Assembly: GCA_963742345.1 (NCBI GenBank)
Contig: CAVULO010000011.1
Span: 1 to 64,000 of the forward strand
DNA: 64,000 bases
Source of the DNA: Pseudolabrys sp963742345
Lineage (GTDB): Bacteria > Pseudomonadota > Alphaproteobacteria > Rhizobiales > Xanthobacteraceae
Reading direction: 5' to 3'
Shown here in pieces: positions 39,216-49,437 of the stretch (position 1 is its first letter; each line of letters begins with the position of its first letter). The notes beneath the pieces were generated by a model, which was not told the DNA's origin, searched no databases, and saw nothing but the letters and a program-made list of their open reading frames with translations. The translations under genes and the position numbers were made by a program.

Positions 39216-39550
39216 ATGTCGGAAAATAGCGGCCAACCGCATTCTTTCGGCTCGCCTGCCCCGCCTCGCCGGCCGGGGCCTGGTCGCGCTTTATCGGTTC
39301 ACGCTTTCGCCGCTGCTCGGCCCGCGCTGCCGGCATCTGCCGACCTGTTCTGACTATGCGGACGAAGCGATTCGGCGCTTCGGACTATGGGCGGGCGGAT
39401 GGATGGCACTCGCGCGTATCCTGCGCTGCCATCCGTGGGGAACGTCGGGCTGGATTTTGTGCCCGCCGAAACTGCCTGCGCAGCGCGCACTGGTTTGTGC
39501 CTTGGCGCTACGGCCGCTGGCGCGGGGCCAATGAAGCGCCACACGCCTAG
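39216..39550 (+). CDS. yidD: Membrane protein insertion efficiency factor YidD
   Basis: The YidD core is unmistakable: LVALYRFTLSPLLGPRCRHL, PTCSDYADEAIRRFGLWAGG, RILRCHPWGTSGLDFVP and, after a second shift near 39465, AHWFVPWRYGRWRGANE. YidD is a small amphipathic inner-membrane-associated factor aiding YidC insertion. ATG 39216 gives an N-terminal extension of about 25 residues before the core. Two indels (near 39270 and 39465) are present. It lies upstream of thrS. Confidence 0.88.
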
Positions 39551-39631
39551 TTGCGTCGTCCGATCCGCCTGCTATATCGAGTTCGACGCTTACCTGCATT
39601 CGTAGGCAGCGAGTGAGCAAAGGAGACGCTA

Positions 39632-41606
39632 ATGGTCGCGCTGACCTTTCCCGACGGCGCACGTCGCGAATATCCTCCAGGCACAACCGGTCTCGACATC
39701 GCCAAGGGCATTTCACCCTCGTTGGCGAAGCGCACCGTCGCGATGGCGCTCGACGGCGCCCTCGCCGATCTCGAGCGACCCGATCGAGCGCGATGCCAAG
39801 ATCGAATTCGTCTCGCGCGAAGATCCGCGCGCGCTCGAACTGATCCGACATGACGCCGCCCACGTGCTCGCTGAAGCGGTGCAAACATTTGTGGCCCGGC
39901 ACACAGGTCACCATCGGACCGGTGATCGAGAACGGATTCTATTACGACTTTGCCCGCAACCAGCCGTTCACGCTGGAAGATCTGCCCGTAATCGAAAAGA
40001 AGATGCACGAGATCATCGCACGCGACAAACCTTTCACCAAGGAAGTCTGGTCGCGCGAGCAAGCAAAAAAAACCTTCCGCGACATGGGCGAGGCGTTCAA
40101 GGTCGAGCTCATCGACGCCATTCCCGCCGACCAGCAGATCAAGATCTACAAGCAGGGCGACTGGTTCGATCTCTGCCGCGGCCCGCACATGACGTCGATC
40201 GGCAAGGTCGGCAACGCCTTCAAGCTGATGAAGGTGGCCGGCGCTTATTGGCGCGGCGACTCCAAAAATCCGATGCTCACCCGCATCTACGGGACGGCCT
40301 TCGCAAAGCAGGAAGAACTCGACGCATATCTCAAGCAGATCGAGGAGGCCGAGAAGCGCGATCACCGGCGCGTCGGGCCGCGAGATGGACCTGTTCCATT
40401 TCCAGGAGGAAGCCCCGGGCTCGGTGTTCTGGCACGCCAAAGGCTGGACCCTCTTTCAGGCGCTCGAGAATTATATCCGCCGCCAGCAGACCGCCGCCGG
40501 CTATGTCGAGGTCAACTCGCCGCAGCTCATGGACAAGACGCTGTGGGAAATCACCGGCCACATCCCGACCTATTCGGACATGATCTTCCTGACGCAGAAG
40601 CGCGAGGAAGACGAGCGGGTCTACGCGGTCAAGCCGATGAACTGCCCCGGCCATATACAGATCTTCAAGAACGGGCTGCGAAGCTACCGCGAACTGCCGG
40701 TCAAGATCGCGGAGTTCGGCAAGGTGCATCGCTTCGAGCCGTCGGGCGCGCTGCACGGGCTCATGCGCGTGCGCGCTTTCACGCAGGACGACGCGCACGT
40801 CTTCATCAGCGAAGGCCAGATCGCTGAAGAAACGCTCAAAATGAACGACCTAATCCTCTCAATCTACGAGGATTTCGGCTTCTCCGACGTGCGCATCAAG
40901 TTCTCCGACCGGCCCGACAAACGCATCGGCGCCGATGCCGTCTGGGACAAGGCGGAAGCCGCACTGATGGCAGCGCTAAAGGCATCCGGCCGGCCCTGGA
41001 CCCTCAACAAAGGCGAAGGCGCCTTCTACGGGCCAAAGCTCGAATATGTCTTGCGCGACGCCATCGGCCGCGACTGGCAGTGCGGCACCGTGCAGGTCGA
41101 TCTCAATCTGCCCGGACGGCTTGGCGCCTTCTACATCGACGAGCACTCGAACAAGGTGACGCCGGTGATGCTCCACCGCGCCATGTTCGGCTCGCTCGAA
41201 CGCTTCACCGGCATCCTGATCGAGCACTATGCGGGCCACCTGCCGCTTTGGCTGTCGCCGGTGCAGGCGGTGGTCGCCACCATCACCTCGGACGCCGACG
41301 ATTTTGCGCGCGAGGCGATCGAAGCCGCGCGCAAAGCGCGGCCTGCGCGTCGAGGGCGACCTGCGCAACGAGAAGATCAATTACAAAGTGCGCGAGCACT
41401 CTCTCGCCAAGGTCCCTGCCCTGCTCGTGGTCGGCAAGAAGGAAGCGGCCGAACGCACGGTCTCGATCCGCCGTCTCGGCAAGGAAGGCCAGCAAGTGAT
41501 GCCGCTCGATGCCGCGCTCGATGCGCTTGCCGAGGAAGCGGTCCCGCCGGATGTGCGGCGAGCGAAGGCCGCGAAGAGGATTACTTGCCTTGCGCTCGCG
41601 ATATAG
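39632..41606 (+). CDS. thrS: Threonine-tRNA ligase
   Basis: This full-length class II synthetase of about 657 residues has a TGS domain (LTFPDGARREYPPGTTGLDI), an editing domain (ELIRHDAAHVLAEAVQ, FYYDFA, DLCRGPHM), class II motif 1 (SPQLMDKTLWEITGHI), the zinc site (VKPMNCPGHIQIF), motif 2 (EFGKVHRFEPSGALHGLMRV), motif 3 (FGSLERFTGILIEHYAG) and an anticodon domain ending at VPPDVRRA. It charges tRNA-Thr. Indels near 39778, 39890, 40370 and 41340 break the frame, although the gene must be essential. That is strong evidence that the indels are errors. ATG 39632 follows AAAGGAGA. Confidence 0.95.
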
Positions 41607-41904
41607 GCGGCAAGGTCGGCCGCTTCGACTACGCGACAAAGTCATATCCGGCATATCGGGATGCGGCGTCAGCAGGAAGAACGCGAGCGTTGTCTCGTTG
41701 CATCCGGTCAGGTGTTCTGCCGATCGGTTGAAAACGGCGGCGACTGCGTCGGTGGCACGCTGTTGATCGGATGCGACGACATGGCAGGTCGCGCACCAGC
41801 GCTTGGCCAGCGTTTCGCCTTTGCGCGCGTCGGCCGCCGAAGCGCCTTCCGCGAGAAATACGGCGAAGAACAGAGCAAGCGACCAGGAGTACAGTGCAAC
41901 GCAT
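41581..41904 (-). CDS. Small c-type cytochrome (frame-broken)
   Basis: ATG 41904 is followed, after a one-base correction, by the signal peptide ALYSWSLALFFAVFLAEGAS-A. The mature part reads ADARKGETLAKRWCATCHVV with the CxxCH heme motif, and later FFLLTPHPDMPDMTLSRS with the axial Met in PDMPDMTLS. After a shift near 41650 the end reads AADLAAYIAS and a stop near 41581, overlapping the 3' end of thrS by about 25 bases. It is a single-heme periplasmic electron carrier of about 105 residues; the partner is unknown. Confidence 0.75.
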
Positions 41905-41920
41905 GGATGAGCCTCAGCGG

Positions 41921-43347
41921 TTATTGTTGAATCATCATATATGGCGGCGCGCCTTCTGTCCGCCTTAACTCGGCACTGCCCGGCGGTTGCTCGAGCGTGC
42001 GCAGAAAACGCTCTGACCAATGGCTGATATCGTTGCGCACCAACACTTTGAAATTGGCCGCATGACGCTGGCGCCTCTCATCGAGCGGCATTGACAGCGC
42101 GCGGTTGATGGCCGTGCCGACGCCCTCCGAATCGTAAGGGTTGACCAGCAGCGCCGCCGAACATTCGTGCGCGGCGCCGGCAAAACGCGAGAGGATCAGC
42201 ACGCCGGGATCGTCTGCGTTCTGCGCCGCGACGAATTCCTTGGCCACCAGGTTCATGCCGTCGCGCAAGGGCGTGACCAGCCCGGCGCGCGCAGCGCGAT
42301 AGAGGCCGGCGAGCGCTGTGCGGCTGTGCGCCTTGTTGATGTAGCGCACCGGCGTCCACGAGGCTTCGCCGTAGGTGCCGTTGATGCGCCCGACCGCCTC
42401 GCCCACAGCACGGCCCATATCCGCATATTCGGGAATGCCGGTGCGGCTGCGCGGCGTGATCTGAAGGTAAGTGACCTTGCCACGCCAGTCGGGGAAGTTG
42501 ATGAGGAAGCGCTCGAACGCGTTCATGCGCTCCGGGATGCCTTTGCTGTAGTCGAGCCGGTCGACGCCGATGATCATGGCGCGGCCGGAGAGACTTTCCA
42601 GCACCTCGCGTACAAAGTCGGTTTCGATGGCGCGGCGCGCCAGACGCGCGAAGGCCTCCGTCTCGACTCCGACCGGGAACGTGCCGATCTGCACGACACG
42701 GTTGGCGAAATGGAAAGCGTTGCCGCTCGCCCACGGCAGCCCGCATTCGTTCGCGATGTAGCGGGCGAAATTGGCGGAGTCGACCTCGGTTTGAAATCCG
42801 ACCAGGTCGTAGTGACAGAGCGCCGGGATCAGTTGATCGTGATTGGGCAAGGCGGTGATGATTTCCGGCGGCGGAAACGGGATGTGGATGAAGAAGCCGA
42901 TCTTGTTGTGATGGCCACGATCGCGCAGCGCCTTGGCCAGTGGAATTAAATGATAGTCGTGCACCCACACGACGTCGTCGGGCCGCAGCAACGTCTCAAG
43001 ATGAGTGGCGAAATATTGGTTGACGCGGAAATAACCGCCGAGGTCGCGACGCGTGAATTCGGCGAGATCGAGCCGATAGTGGAGGATCGGCCACAGCACA
43101 CGGTTGGCGAAGCCGTTGTAGAATTCCTGATAATCGTCTTTGCCGAGATCGACGGTGGCGTAGGTAATGTTGTCGTGAGTGACAGACTTGACCGTCCGCG
43201 GCAGATCTTCAGCAACGCGTCCGCTCCAGCCGAACCAGAGGCCGCCGTGCCGCTTAAGCGCCGGCCGGATCGCGACTTCGAGCCCGCCGGCCCGCGTGCT
43301 GCGATCAGGAACCCAACTCTGTTCGACACTACGACGAGCCGCGCCAA
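41921..43347 (-). CDS. otsA: Trehalose-6-phosphate synthase (GT20)
   Basis: TTG 43347 gives LARLVVVSNRVG, the standard GT20 start. The rest includes LWPILHYRLDLAEFTRRDLG, VWVHDYHLIPLAKALRDRGH, FFIHIPFPPPEI, GVDRLDYSKGIPERMNAFER, LQITPRSRTGIPEY and ATPLRDGMNLVAKEFVA-like TPLRDGMNLVAKEF. It transfers glucose from UDP-glucose to glucose 6-phosphate. One indel near 43270 breaks the first 80 codons. The gene overlaps the 3' end of the GH15 gene by 19 bases and is third in the otsB-GH15-otsA operon. Confidence 0.93.
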
Positions 43348-45128
43348 TACCGGTCTCCCCAGCTCCGCGACAGCTTGATTGCCGTCAACGTCAATCCCGA
43401 CATCGAGTAGGTCTGCGGAAAATTCCCCCACAGTTTTCCAGTTACCGGGTGTACGTCTTCCGACAACAGCCCGTAGCGATTTCGCAATGCGAAGTGCATC
43501 AACAAACATGTCGCGCGCCTCGTCCCGCCGTCCAATCTCCCACAATGCATCGATCAACCAGAAGCGGCAAATCAAAAAGGCCGACTCCGGCGGGCCGAAA
43601 TCGTCGGCGGCGACATACCTCATAACGTGGGAGCCGCGCCGAAGTTCAAGGTCGATCGCCTCGACCGTTGCCACGAACCGTGGATCGTCGGGCGCTACCA
43701 ATCCGAGTTCGGCCAGCAGTAGTGCGCTGGCATCGAGGTCGTCGCTGTCAAAAGCCGCGGAAAACGCCTTACGCTTCGGATTCCAGGCGCGTTTGAGCAC
43801 CTGCTCGCCAATACGGTCGGCGGTTCCGCCCCAATAGGTCGCGCGTTCGGACAAGATTGAGATGGCTCGCAATCGCCTCAAGCCGCTGGCAGCCTGCCCA
43901 GCACATCGCCGCAGAATGCGTGTGCACGCGCTTTCGCCCCCGATATTCCCAGATGCCGGCATCCGGCTCGAGCGCGAGCTTCGCCGCCTGCTCGCCGAGC
44001 GGTTCGATCGTGTGAAACAGCGCCGCATCGCCCGGATGCGGCAGCCTGCGATCGAAGAACATCGGCGTCGCCGCCATGATGATGCTACCGTAAACGTCGT
44101 GCTGGTTCTGATTGACTGCCGCATTGCCGATGCGCACCGGCCCGTCGCCGCCGTATCCGGCAAGCGCCGGAGCGGTTCGCTCCTCCAGCACATCGGTGTG
44201 CACCACGCCGTAAAGCGGCCGCACCTGGTCGGCGCGGCCGGCGGCAACGCTCAGGATATAGGAGATGAAATCCTCCATGGTGCGCGTCGCGCCGATGCGA
44301 TTGAGCGCGCGCACGACGAAGAAGGCGTCGCGCATCCAGCAGAACCGATAGTCCCAGTTGCGTCCCGATCCCGGCACTTCCGGAATCGATGTGGTCAGCG
44401 CCGCCACGATCGCGCCGGTCTCTTCGTAATTACACAGCTTGAGCGTGATGCCGGCGCGGATGATTTCGTCCTGCCAGTCGATGGAAAAGGCGAGCCGCCT
44501 CACCCATTCCAGCCAGTAGTCGCGCGTGCGTTCGCAGAAATCGCGACAGGTGCGTCTCGAGCGAACCTTCGAACGGTTCGTCGGTGCCGAACACCAGATG
44601 CACCGGCCGCGTCAGCACGAACGAGGCTTCGTTCTCAATATAGGAGAGCGGCGCATCGGTCGTTAACCTGACCGGCACCTCGTCGCGCCAATAGCGAATG
44701 TGGTTGCTGCCTGAAGATCGCGATGTAACCGGCTCGCCGTAGCGGTGGGTCGTGCGGAAACGAATAGTGACGCGGGGCATGCCTCCGATCGGCTCAATGA
44801 TGCGCATGAGCTGAGGCGGGCGAAATGTGCGGCCGAAGTTCTGGAACCGCGGCGCAAAATCGGTGATCCGTACGGCGCCGCCTTTATCGTCGAGCAGCTC
44901 CGTCACTACGATTGCGGTATTGCGCACATAATCTGAGCGGGTCTCGACCTGACCGTCGAGCAGCACATCCGTGAAACCCTTATCTTCGCTGCCGGCGAGC
45001 AGCCGGCAGAACACTGGATCGCCGTCGTAGCGTGGCAGGCACCACCACACGATGCGCGAGGACGGCTCCAGGAGCGCAGCGGTGCGCCCATTGCCGATGA
45101 CCGCGAGATCGAGTCCGTAGTCGGTCAT
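43329..45128 (-). CDS. Glycoside hydrolase family 15 (glucoamylase/trehalase-like)
   Basis: ATG 45128 overlaps the otsB stop (ATGA). The N-terminal beta-sandwich has IGNGRTAALLEPSSRIVWWC and RITDFAPRFQNF; the catalytic (alpha/alpha)6 barrel has RNWDYRFCWMRDAFFVVRAL with an acidic residue after WDYR-CW-RD, DVYGSIIMAATPMFF and the late GLLSEDVHPVTGKLWGNFPQ with the second catalytic acid. About 599 residues, two indels (near 44510 and 43860). Bacterial GH15 proteins of this size include glucoamylases and trehalases. Between otsB and otsA it could regulate trehalose level or supply glucose from glycogen. Confidence 0.9.
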
Positions 45129-45898
45129 GGACGAGCCGGCCAATTGGCTGCAAGGGATTTGAGAGCGCTGCGCACCTGGGTCGGATCTTTGAATGTTCCA
45201 GTGAGTCCGGGGAAATGGCGGCCGACGCTGAAGCCCCTGCCGCCTATTTCAGGCAATATCTCAAAAACCGATTCATCGGTGACATCGTCACCGATGAAGA
45301 CCGGCACGCGGCCGATGAAAGGTGGATGGGCCATCAACTTGCGGATGCTATCACCTTTGTTGATGCCGGGACGCTTGACCTCGAACATTGCCTTGCCCAG
45401 CAGCACTTCAGTTGGCTCGCCAGGGAACGCAGTGCGACTGGCAGCCACATGGCGGCGGAGCTGCTCCGCCTGCTGTGGCGCTTTCCGGTAGTGCAGCGCA
45501 AGCGAATAACTCTTGTCCTCGACAACAATGCCCGGGCCTAGGCTTGCCGTATTGGCCAGTTGCTGCCGTAAATCCTCTGGCAACGGCTTCGCCCAGTAGA
45601 AAACCTCGTTGTCGCGCACGCGCATCTCCGCTCCGTGGCCGCCCACAGCGGGCAAATGCAGCGGCGCGAACAGGCGATCGAGATCGGCAATCGGCCGGCC
45701 GCTCACCAGTGCGACGGCACCGCTTGTCAGATCGAACAGGTGCTTGAGAGACTCAAGCAATGCACCAGAAACCTGCACTTCGGCCGGTGTCGGGCCGATA
45801 TCAATGATCGTACCGTCCACGTCGAGCAAAAGGGCAATCGTATTCAAATCAAGCTTGGCAAAAACGTCCATGACGGGGTCGTTGGCAATCGTCTGCAC
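45125..45898 (-). CDS. otsB: Trehalose-6-phosphate phosphatase
   Basis: This intact 257-residue HAD phosphatase has the nucleophile motif LLLDVDGTIIDIGP, motif II LVSGRP, the Lys region INKGDSIRKLM and the acidic motif FIGDDVTDESVFEILPEIGG. The cap segment GGHGAEMR is typical of OtsB. It removes phosphate from trehalose 6-phosphate, completing trehalose synthesis with OtsA. First gene of the otsB-GH15-otsA operon; its stop codon overlaps the GH15 start by 4 bases. Confidence 0.94.
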   Translation of the reverse strand: MQTIANDPVMDVFAKLDLNTIALLLDVDGTIIDIGPTPAEVQVSGALLESLKHLFDLTSGAVALVSGRPIADLDRLFAPLHLPAVGGHGAEMRVRDNEVFYWAKPLPEDLRQQLANTASLGPGIVVEDKSYSLALHYRKAPQQAEQLRRHVAASRTAFPGEPTEVLLGKAMFEVKRPGINKGDSIRKLMAHPPFIGRVPVFIGDDVTDESVFEILPEIGGRGFSVGRHFPGLTGTFKDPTQVRSALKSLAANWPARP

Positions 45899-45945
45899 TA
45901 CAATAATTCCGTCCGATGCAAGAAGTTCGGCAAATCGCCGTCGTT

Positions 45946-46983
45946 TCAGCGCGCGAGCACTTCGACATCGCCGTCGACGCCAGTCACGACCTTGAATTCC
46001 CGCTCGTAGACTTTTCCTTCATTGCGGGCAATGGCGCGGTATTCACCTTCGGAAAGGATCACGCGCGGAAAGGCACCAATTGATTCCTTGATCACGTCGC
46101 CACCGGGCGTGAGTACGGACCACGCGGTATTGGCAAGCGCCTCACCGCCGCGGTCGCTCACCAGCTTGAGCGTGATGGCAGCGGCACGGTGCGTCACGGT
46201 AATATCGGTAAGCTTGCCGGGCTGCACGCGAATGTCGGAGCGCACGACAGAATTGGCATCACCGTAATTCGACACGATGTAGTAAGTCCCCTCCGGAACC
46301 ACGATCACGTCGCTGGTCATGATACGCTCGGCGATCGGACGGCGATCGCCGGCTTCGAACTGGCTGCCTTTGTACACGTCGAATGAAATTTGCCCGGCCG
46401 GGATACGCACATCGCCGACCTTGCCTTCCATGCGCAACCCGCCGGCTGGCAGATCAAATTCTTCGTGTACGCTCGGCCCGCGCAAGTCGACCGGCTTGAC
46501 GGCGGTGGCTAGTCCAAAGCCGACATGCACGATGTAGGTGCCGGAGGGAAGCACAAGCGTCGGCGCCGGCGACTTTTCTTCCTTCACCAGCTTGAAATTT
46601 CCATTCGCATCCGCCTTGGCGCCATAAACGCGCCAGGTCAAGCCGCCGCCAATTGGCAGCGCGTCCTTGCCGAAGCGCGCGCTGAGGGCGAGCGCCACCT
46701 GGCCGGCCGGCACCATCGGGATCGAGGCAGTCGTGGTGGCTGAATTCGGTGGCGGCGATTGCGCCGGAGGCGATGTCGGGACCGGCAAGTTGCTCGGCCC
46801 GAAGATGTCGCTCCGTGTGGCCGGCGCAGGCGAGATCAGGCCGGTCGACGGTGTGGCCGAAAACAGTGAATTCTGAGCGAACGCCTGCGTCATTGCCGCA
46901 GGCTGCGTAAATGCAATAGCCACAAGCACCCGTGCCGGCCATAGCCGGCCGCGCAAGGCGGTGGTTGCGGATGTCCTGTTCAT
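45946..46983 (-). CDS. Secreted multi-domain hypothetical protein
   Basis: From ATG 46983 the product has a signal peptide (VLVAIAFTQPAAMTQAFA), then a Pro/Ser-rich linker and three or four similar beta-sandwich segments, each with text like LTWRVYGAKADANGNFKLV, PSGTYIVHVGFGLATAVKPV, AGQISFDVYKGSQFEAGDRR, VPEGTYYIVSNYGDANSVVR and SEGEYRAIARNEGKVYEREF. The repeated P-x-GTY-V pattern suggests carbohydrate-binding or Ig-like modules. An upstream in-frame ATG at 47052 exists. The frame is intact. I do not know a function; this type is conserved in Bradyrhizobium relatives. Convergent with the nitroreductase start region is not possible: the two genes are divergent with 114 bases between 46983 and 47098. 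Confidence 0.75.
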   Translation of the reverse strand: MNRTSATTALRGRLWPARVLVAIAFTQPAAMTQAFAQNSLFSATPSTGLISPAPATRSDIFGPSNLPVPTSPPAQSPPPNSATTTASIPMVPAGQVALALSARFGKDALPIGGGLTWRVYGAKADANGNFKLVKEEKSPAPTLVLPSGTYIVHVGFGLATAVKPVDLRGPSVHEEFDLPAGGLRMEGKVGDVRIPAGQISFDVYKGSQFEAGDRRPIAERIMTSDVIVVPEGTYYIVSNYGDANSVVRSDIRVQPGKLTDITVTHRAAAITLKLVSDRGGEALANTAWSVLTPGGDVIKESIGAFPRVILSEGEYRAIARNEGKVYEREFKVVTGVDGDVEVLAR

Positions 46984-47097
46984 GGCGTGGTTGTTTTCGG
47001 CCGAAATCGAGGCGATTTCAAGCCGAGCGCGCTGGCCGGTTTGTGACTGCATTAACGCCGTGGTAGGCGCAACCGCACGATTTTCACGAGGCCGCCG

Positions 47098-47667
47098 ATG
47101 CCCGATGCTCTAGACCTGCTGAAGACCCGCCGTTCAGTCAAGCCAATCGAATTGGCCGGGCCGGGTCCGACCACATCAGAAATCGACACGCTGCTCAGAA
47201 TCGCCTCGCGGGTACCCGACCACGGGAAGCTCGCGCCTTGGCGATTCATCCTTTTCGAGGGCAGTGCCCGTTCCGCAGCCGGCGAAGCAATCGCTTCCGC
47301 ATTTCGCACCGCTCATCCTGACGCTACGGCGGACCAAATAGACTTCGAGCGTAAACGGCTCGCGCGCGCTCCGCTGGTGATCGCGGTGGTGAGCCGCGCC
47401 GGCCCACATGTGAAGATTCCCGAATGGGAGCAGCAACTCTCCGCCGGCGCCTCTGCCATGAGCCTGGTTTTAGCGGCCCATGCCATGGGCTACGCCGCGA
47501 GCTGGATCACTGAATGGTACGCCTATGACCGGCGCGTCCTCGACGTTCTCGGTCTTGCCGCGAACGAGCGCATCGCCGGTTTTGTGCACATTGGACGACC
47601 AGCCAAGCCCCCGGAGGATCGCGAGCGCCCAAATCTCGATGCTATCGTCACGCGGTTCGGCGCTTGA
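47098..47667 (+). CDS. Nitroreductase-family FMN oxidoreductase
   Basis: This is an intact 189-residue protein. LDLLKTRRSVKPIEL with the RRS/T FMN-phosphate motif, ASRVPDHGKLAPWRFILFEG, the helix AGASAMSLVLAAHAMGYAASWI and the end FVHIGRPAKPPEDRERP match the YdjA-type small nitroreductases, which form FMN-binding dimers and reduce nitro compounds or quinones with NAD(P)H. The physiological substrate is unknown. It is monocistronic. Confidence 0.9.
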   Translation: MPDALDLLKTRRSVKPIELAGPGPTTSEIDTLLRIASRVPDHGKLAPWRFILFEGSARSAAGEAIASAFRTAHPDATADQIDFERKRLARAPLVIAVVSRAGPHVKIPEWEQQLSAGASAMSLVLAAHAMGYAASWITEWYAYDRRVLDVLGLAANERIAGFVHIGRPAKPPEDRERPNLDAIVTRFGA

Positions 47668-47803
47668 GGAACTAATCGTGCGTCGCGACATTTAACCTTT
47701 ATGTAATGCGGCGGGCGCACGCTCCCTGTCACGTTTCGGTCACAAGACTCCGCCAGCACTCTTCGGAGTGTTTAATGGCGGGCGGGGATAGGGAGAAACG
47801 GTC

Positions 47804-48820
47804 TTGGTGTTCGAAGGCTTGTTCGCGCGAGCGCGCAATGGCGACCGTGCCGCGGAGGCTACGACGCATACACAACCCGCTGTCGTGCGCCCCACCATAG
47901 GTCTGGCGCTCGGCGGAGGCGCCGCCCGCGGGTTTGCTCATATCGGCGTGATGCGCACCCTGCTTGCGCACGGCATCGTACCTGACGTGATCGTCGGTAC
48001 TTCGATCGGCGCTGTGGTCGGCGGTTGTTACGCTGCCAAAGAAATGGACAATCTCGAAAAATGGGCACGCACGCTCACTGTGCGCGGCGTCCTCAGCTAT
48101 CTCGACATCAGTCTGTCCGGCTCCGGCCTGATCGGCGGTGGCCACCTCGCCAACCAACTTGAATCCGGACTCAAGGACAGCCGCATCGACGAACTGCCGA
48201 TCCGTTTTGCCGCCATCGCTACAGAATTCAATACCGGGCATGAAATATGGCTCACGCGCGGACGCCTTAGCGACGCGCTACGTGCGTCCTATGCTCTACC
48301 GGGGATTTTTCCTCCGGTGTTGATCGGCGGCCGTTGGCTGGTGGATGGCGCACTGGTCAATCCGGTACCAGTGTCGGCTGCGCGCGCACTCGGGGCGCGC
48401 GTAGTGATCGCAGTCAACCTCAATGCAGACCTTTTCGGGCGCGGGACGATCATTGCGAGTCACGGCTCTGACGACAGCGACCTCGCCAGTGCGCATGCCA
48501 AATCGAACGGCTTGCGCGGCATGTTCAGCGGCGAGCGTTCGCTGCGCCGGCAGTTTTTCGGCCGGCGTGGGCGGCCAGGACTGCCTACCGTCATGGTCGA
48601 GGCCTTCAACGTGATGCAAGATCGCATTACGCGCGCGCGGCTCGCCGGTGATCCGCCCGACGTGCTTATCAGTCCGCGGCTAGGCGCCGTCGGTTGGTTC
48701 GACTTCCACCGCGCCGGCGAAGCAATCGAGATCGGCGCCGAGACCGCAGAAAAAGCCATCGACGCGGTGAGCGAGGCGATCACCGCGCTGTCGCAGCCGG
48801 CCAACGGCAGCGCAATCTAG
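47804..48820 (+). CDS. Patatin-like phospholipase, RssA-type
   Basis: This is an intact 338-residue protein. The oxyanion motif GLALGGGAARGFAHIGVM, the nucleophile elbow VGTSIGAVVGG, and the catalytic acid in WLVDGALVNPVPVSAARALG form the Ser-Asp dyad of patatins. The C-terminal part includes a basic region (RRQFFGRRGRPG). No signal peptide is seen, so it is cytoplasmic or membrane-bound and acts on acyl lipids or acyl thioesters. The start is GTG 47804 with weak upstream purines. It is convergent with the CBS-domain gene. Confidence 0.9.
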   Translation: MVFEGLFARARNGDRAAEATTHTQPAVVRPTIGLALGGGAARGFAHIGVMRTLLAHGIVPDVIVGTSIGAVVGGCYAAKEMDNLEKWARTLTVRGVLSYLDISLSGSGLIGGGHLANQLESGLKDSRIDELPIRFAAIATEFNTGHEIWLTRGRLSDALRASYALPGIFPPVLIGGRWLVDGALVNPVPVSAARALGARVVIAVNLNADLFGRGTIIASHGSDDSDLASAHAKSNGLRGMFSGERSLRRQFFGRRGRPGLPTVMVEAFNVMQDRITRARLAGDPPDVLISPRLGAVGWFDFHRAGEAIEIGAETAEKAIDAVSEAITALSQPANGSAI

Positions 48821-48828
48821 ATTGATCC

Positions 48829-49272
48829 TTACGCGGTGCGAATATAGTCGCGCATCGCCTCGGACTCGCGCTCGATCTCCTCGACGCGTTCCTTGACGAC
48901 GTCGCCGATCGAGATGAGGCCGGCAAGCCGGCCCTGTGTGATCACCGGCAGATGGCGGAATTTTCCGGTGGTCATGCGTTCCATGATGCTCGCGACCGTA
49001 TCATCCTCACCACACGTCGCCACATCGCGCGTCATGACCTGAGCGACCGGCAAAGCCAGCGCGTCGGCACCGTGCTCGGAAAGCGCGCGTACAATATCGC
49101 GCTCCGACAATATGCCGGAGAGGCGACCTCCCGCGCCACGGATCAGGACTGCACCGATGCGATGCGCGGAGAGCAATTTCGCCGCCGCTGCCAAATTGGC
49201 AGTCGGTTCGATGCAAATGATATCGCCGCCCAGGTTACGTGCCTTGGCAGCCAGGATCGTCTTCACGTTCAT
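48829..49272 (-). CDS. Two-CBS-domain protein
   Basis: This intact 147-residue protein is composed of two CBS motifs: ICIEPTANLAAAAKLLSAHR with GAVLIRGAGGRLSGILSERD, and VATCGEDDTVASIMERMTTG with HLPVITQGRLAGLISIGDVV. Stand-alone CBS pairs bind adenine nucleotides and act as energy sensors; their partners vary. ATG 49272 fits the family start MNVKTILAAK. Downstream of no other co-directional gene except the rhomboid 166 bases upstream. Confidence 0.9.
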   Translation of the reverse strand: MNVKTILAAKARNLGGDIICIEPTANLAAAAKLLSAHRIGAVLIRGAGGRLSGILSERDIVRALSEHGADALALPVAQVMTRDVATCGEDDTVASIMERMTTGKFRHLPVITQGRLAGLISIGDVVKERVEEIERESEAMRDYIRTA

Positions 49273-49437
49273 GGCAGCCTCCCTCACGCATGATTGTTTT
49301 TCAAAGAGTATCATGCGCAAACAGTGTGTCCCCAATTTACGACAAGGTCGCGACCGGGGTATGAGCAACGATCCTGCCGTCCTGCCAGTTCCGTCAAGAG
49401 GCAAATCTGTGAAGACAGGCCTGCGCCATCCAATTGG

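Noticed and set aside
21000..41600. Reading the many split genes as a set of pseudogenes or as genome decay
   Set aside because: Essential genes such as thrS, nadK, hisI and folE are affected in the same way and the breaks are one-base indels in short homopolymers, so sequence error is more likely.
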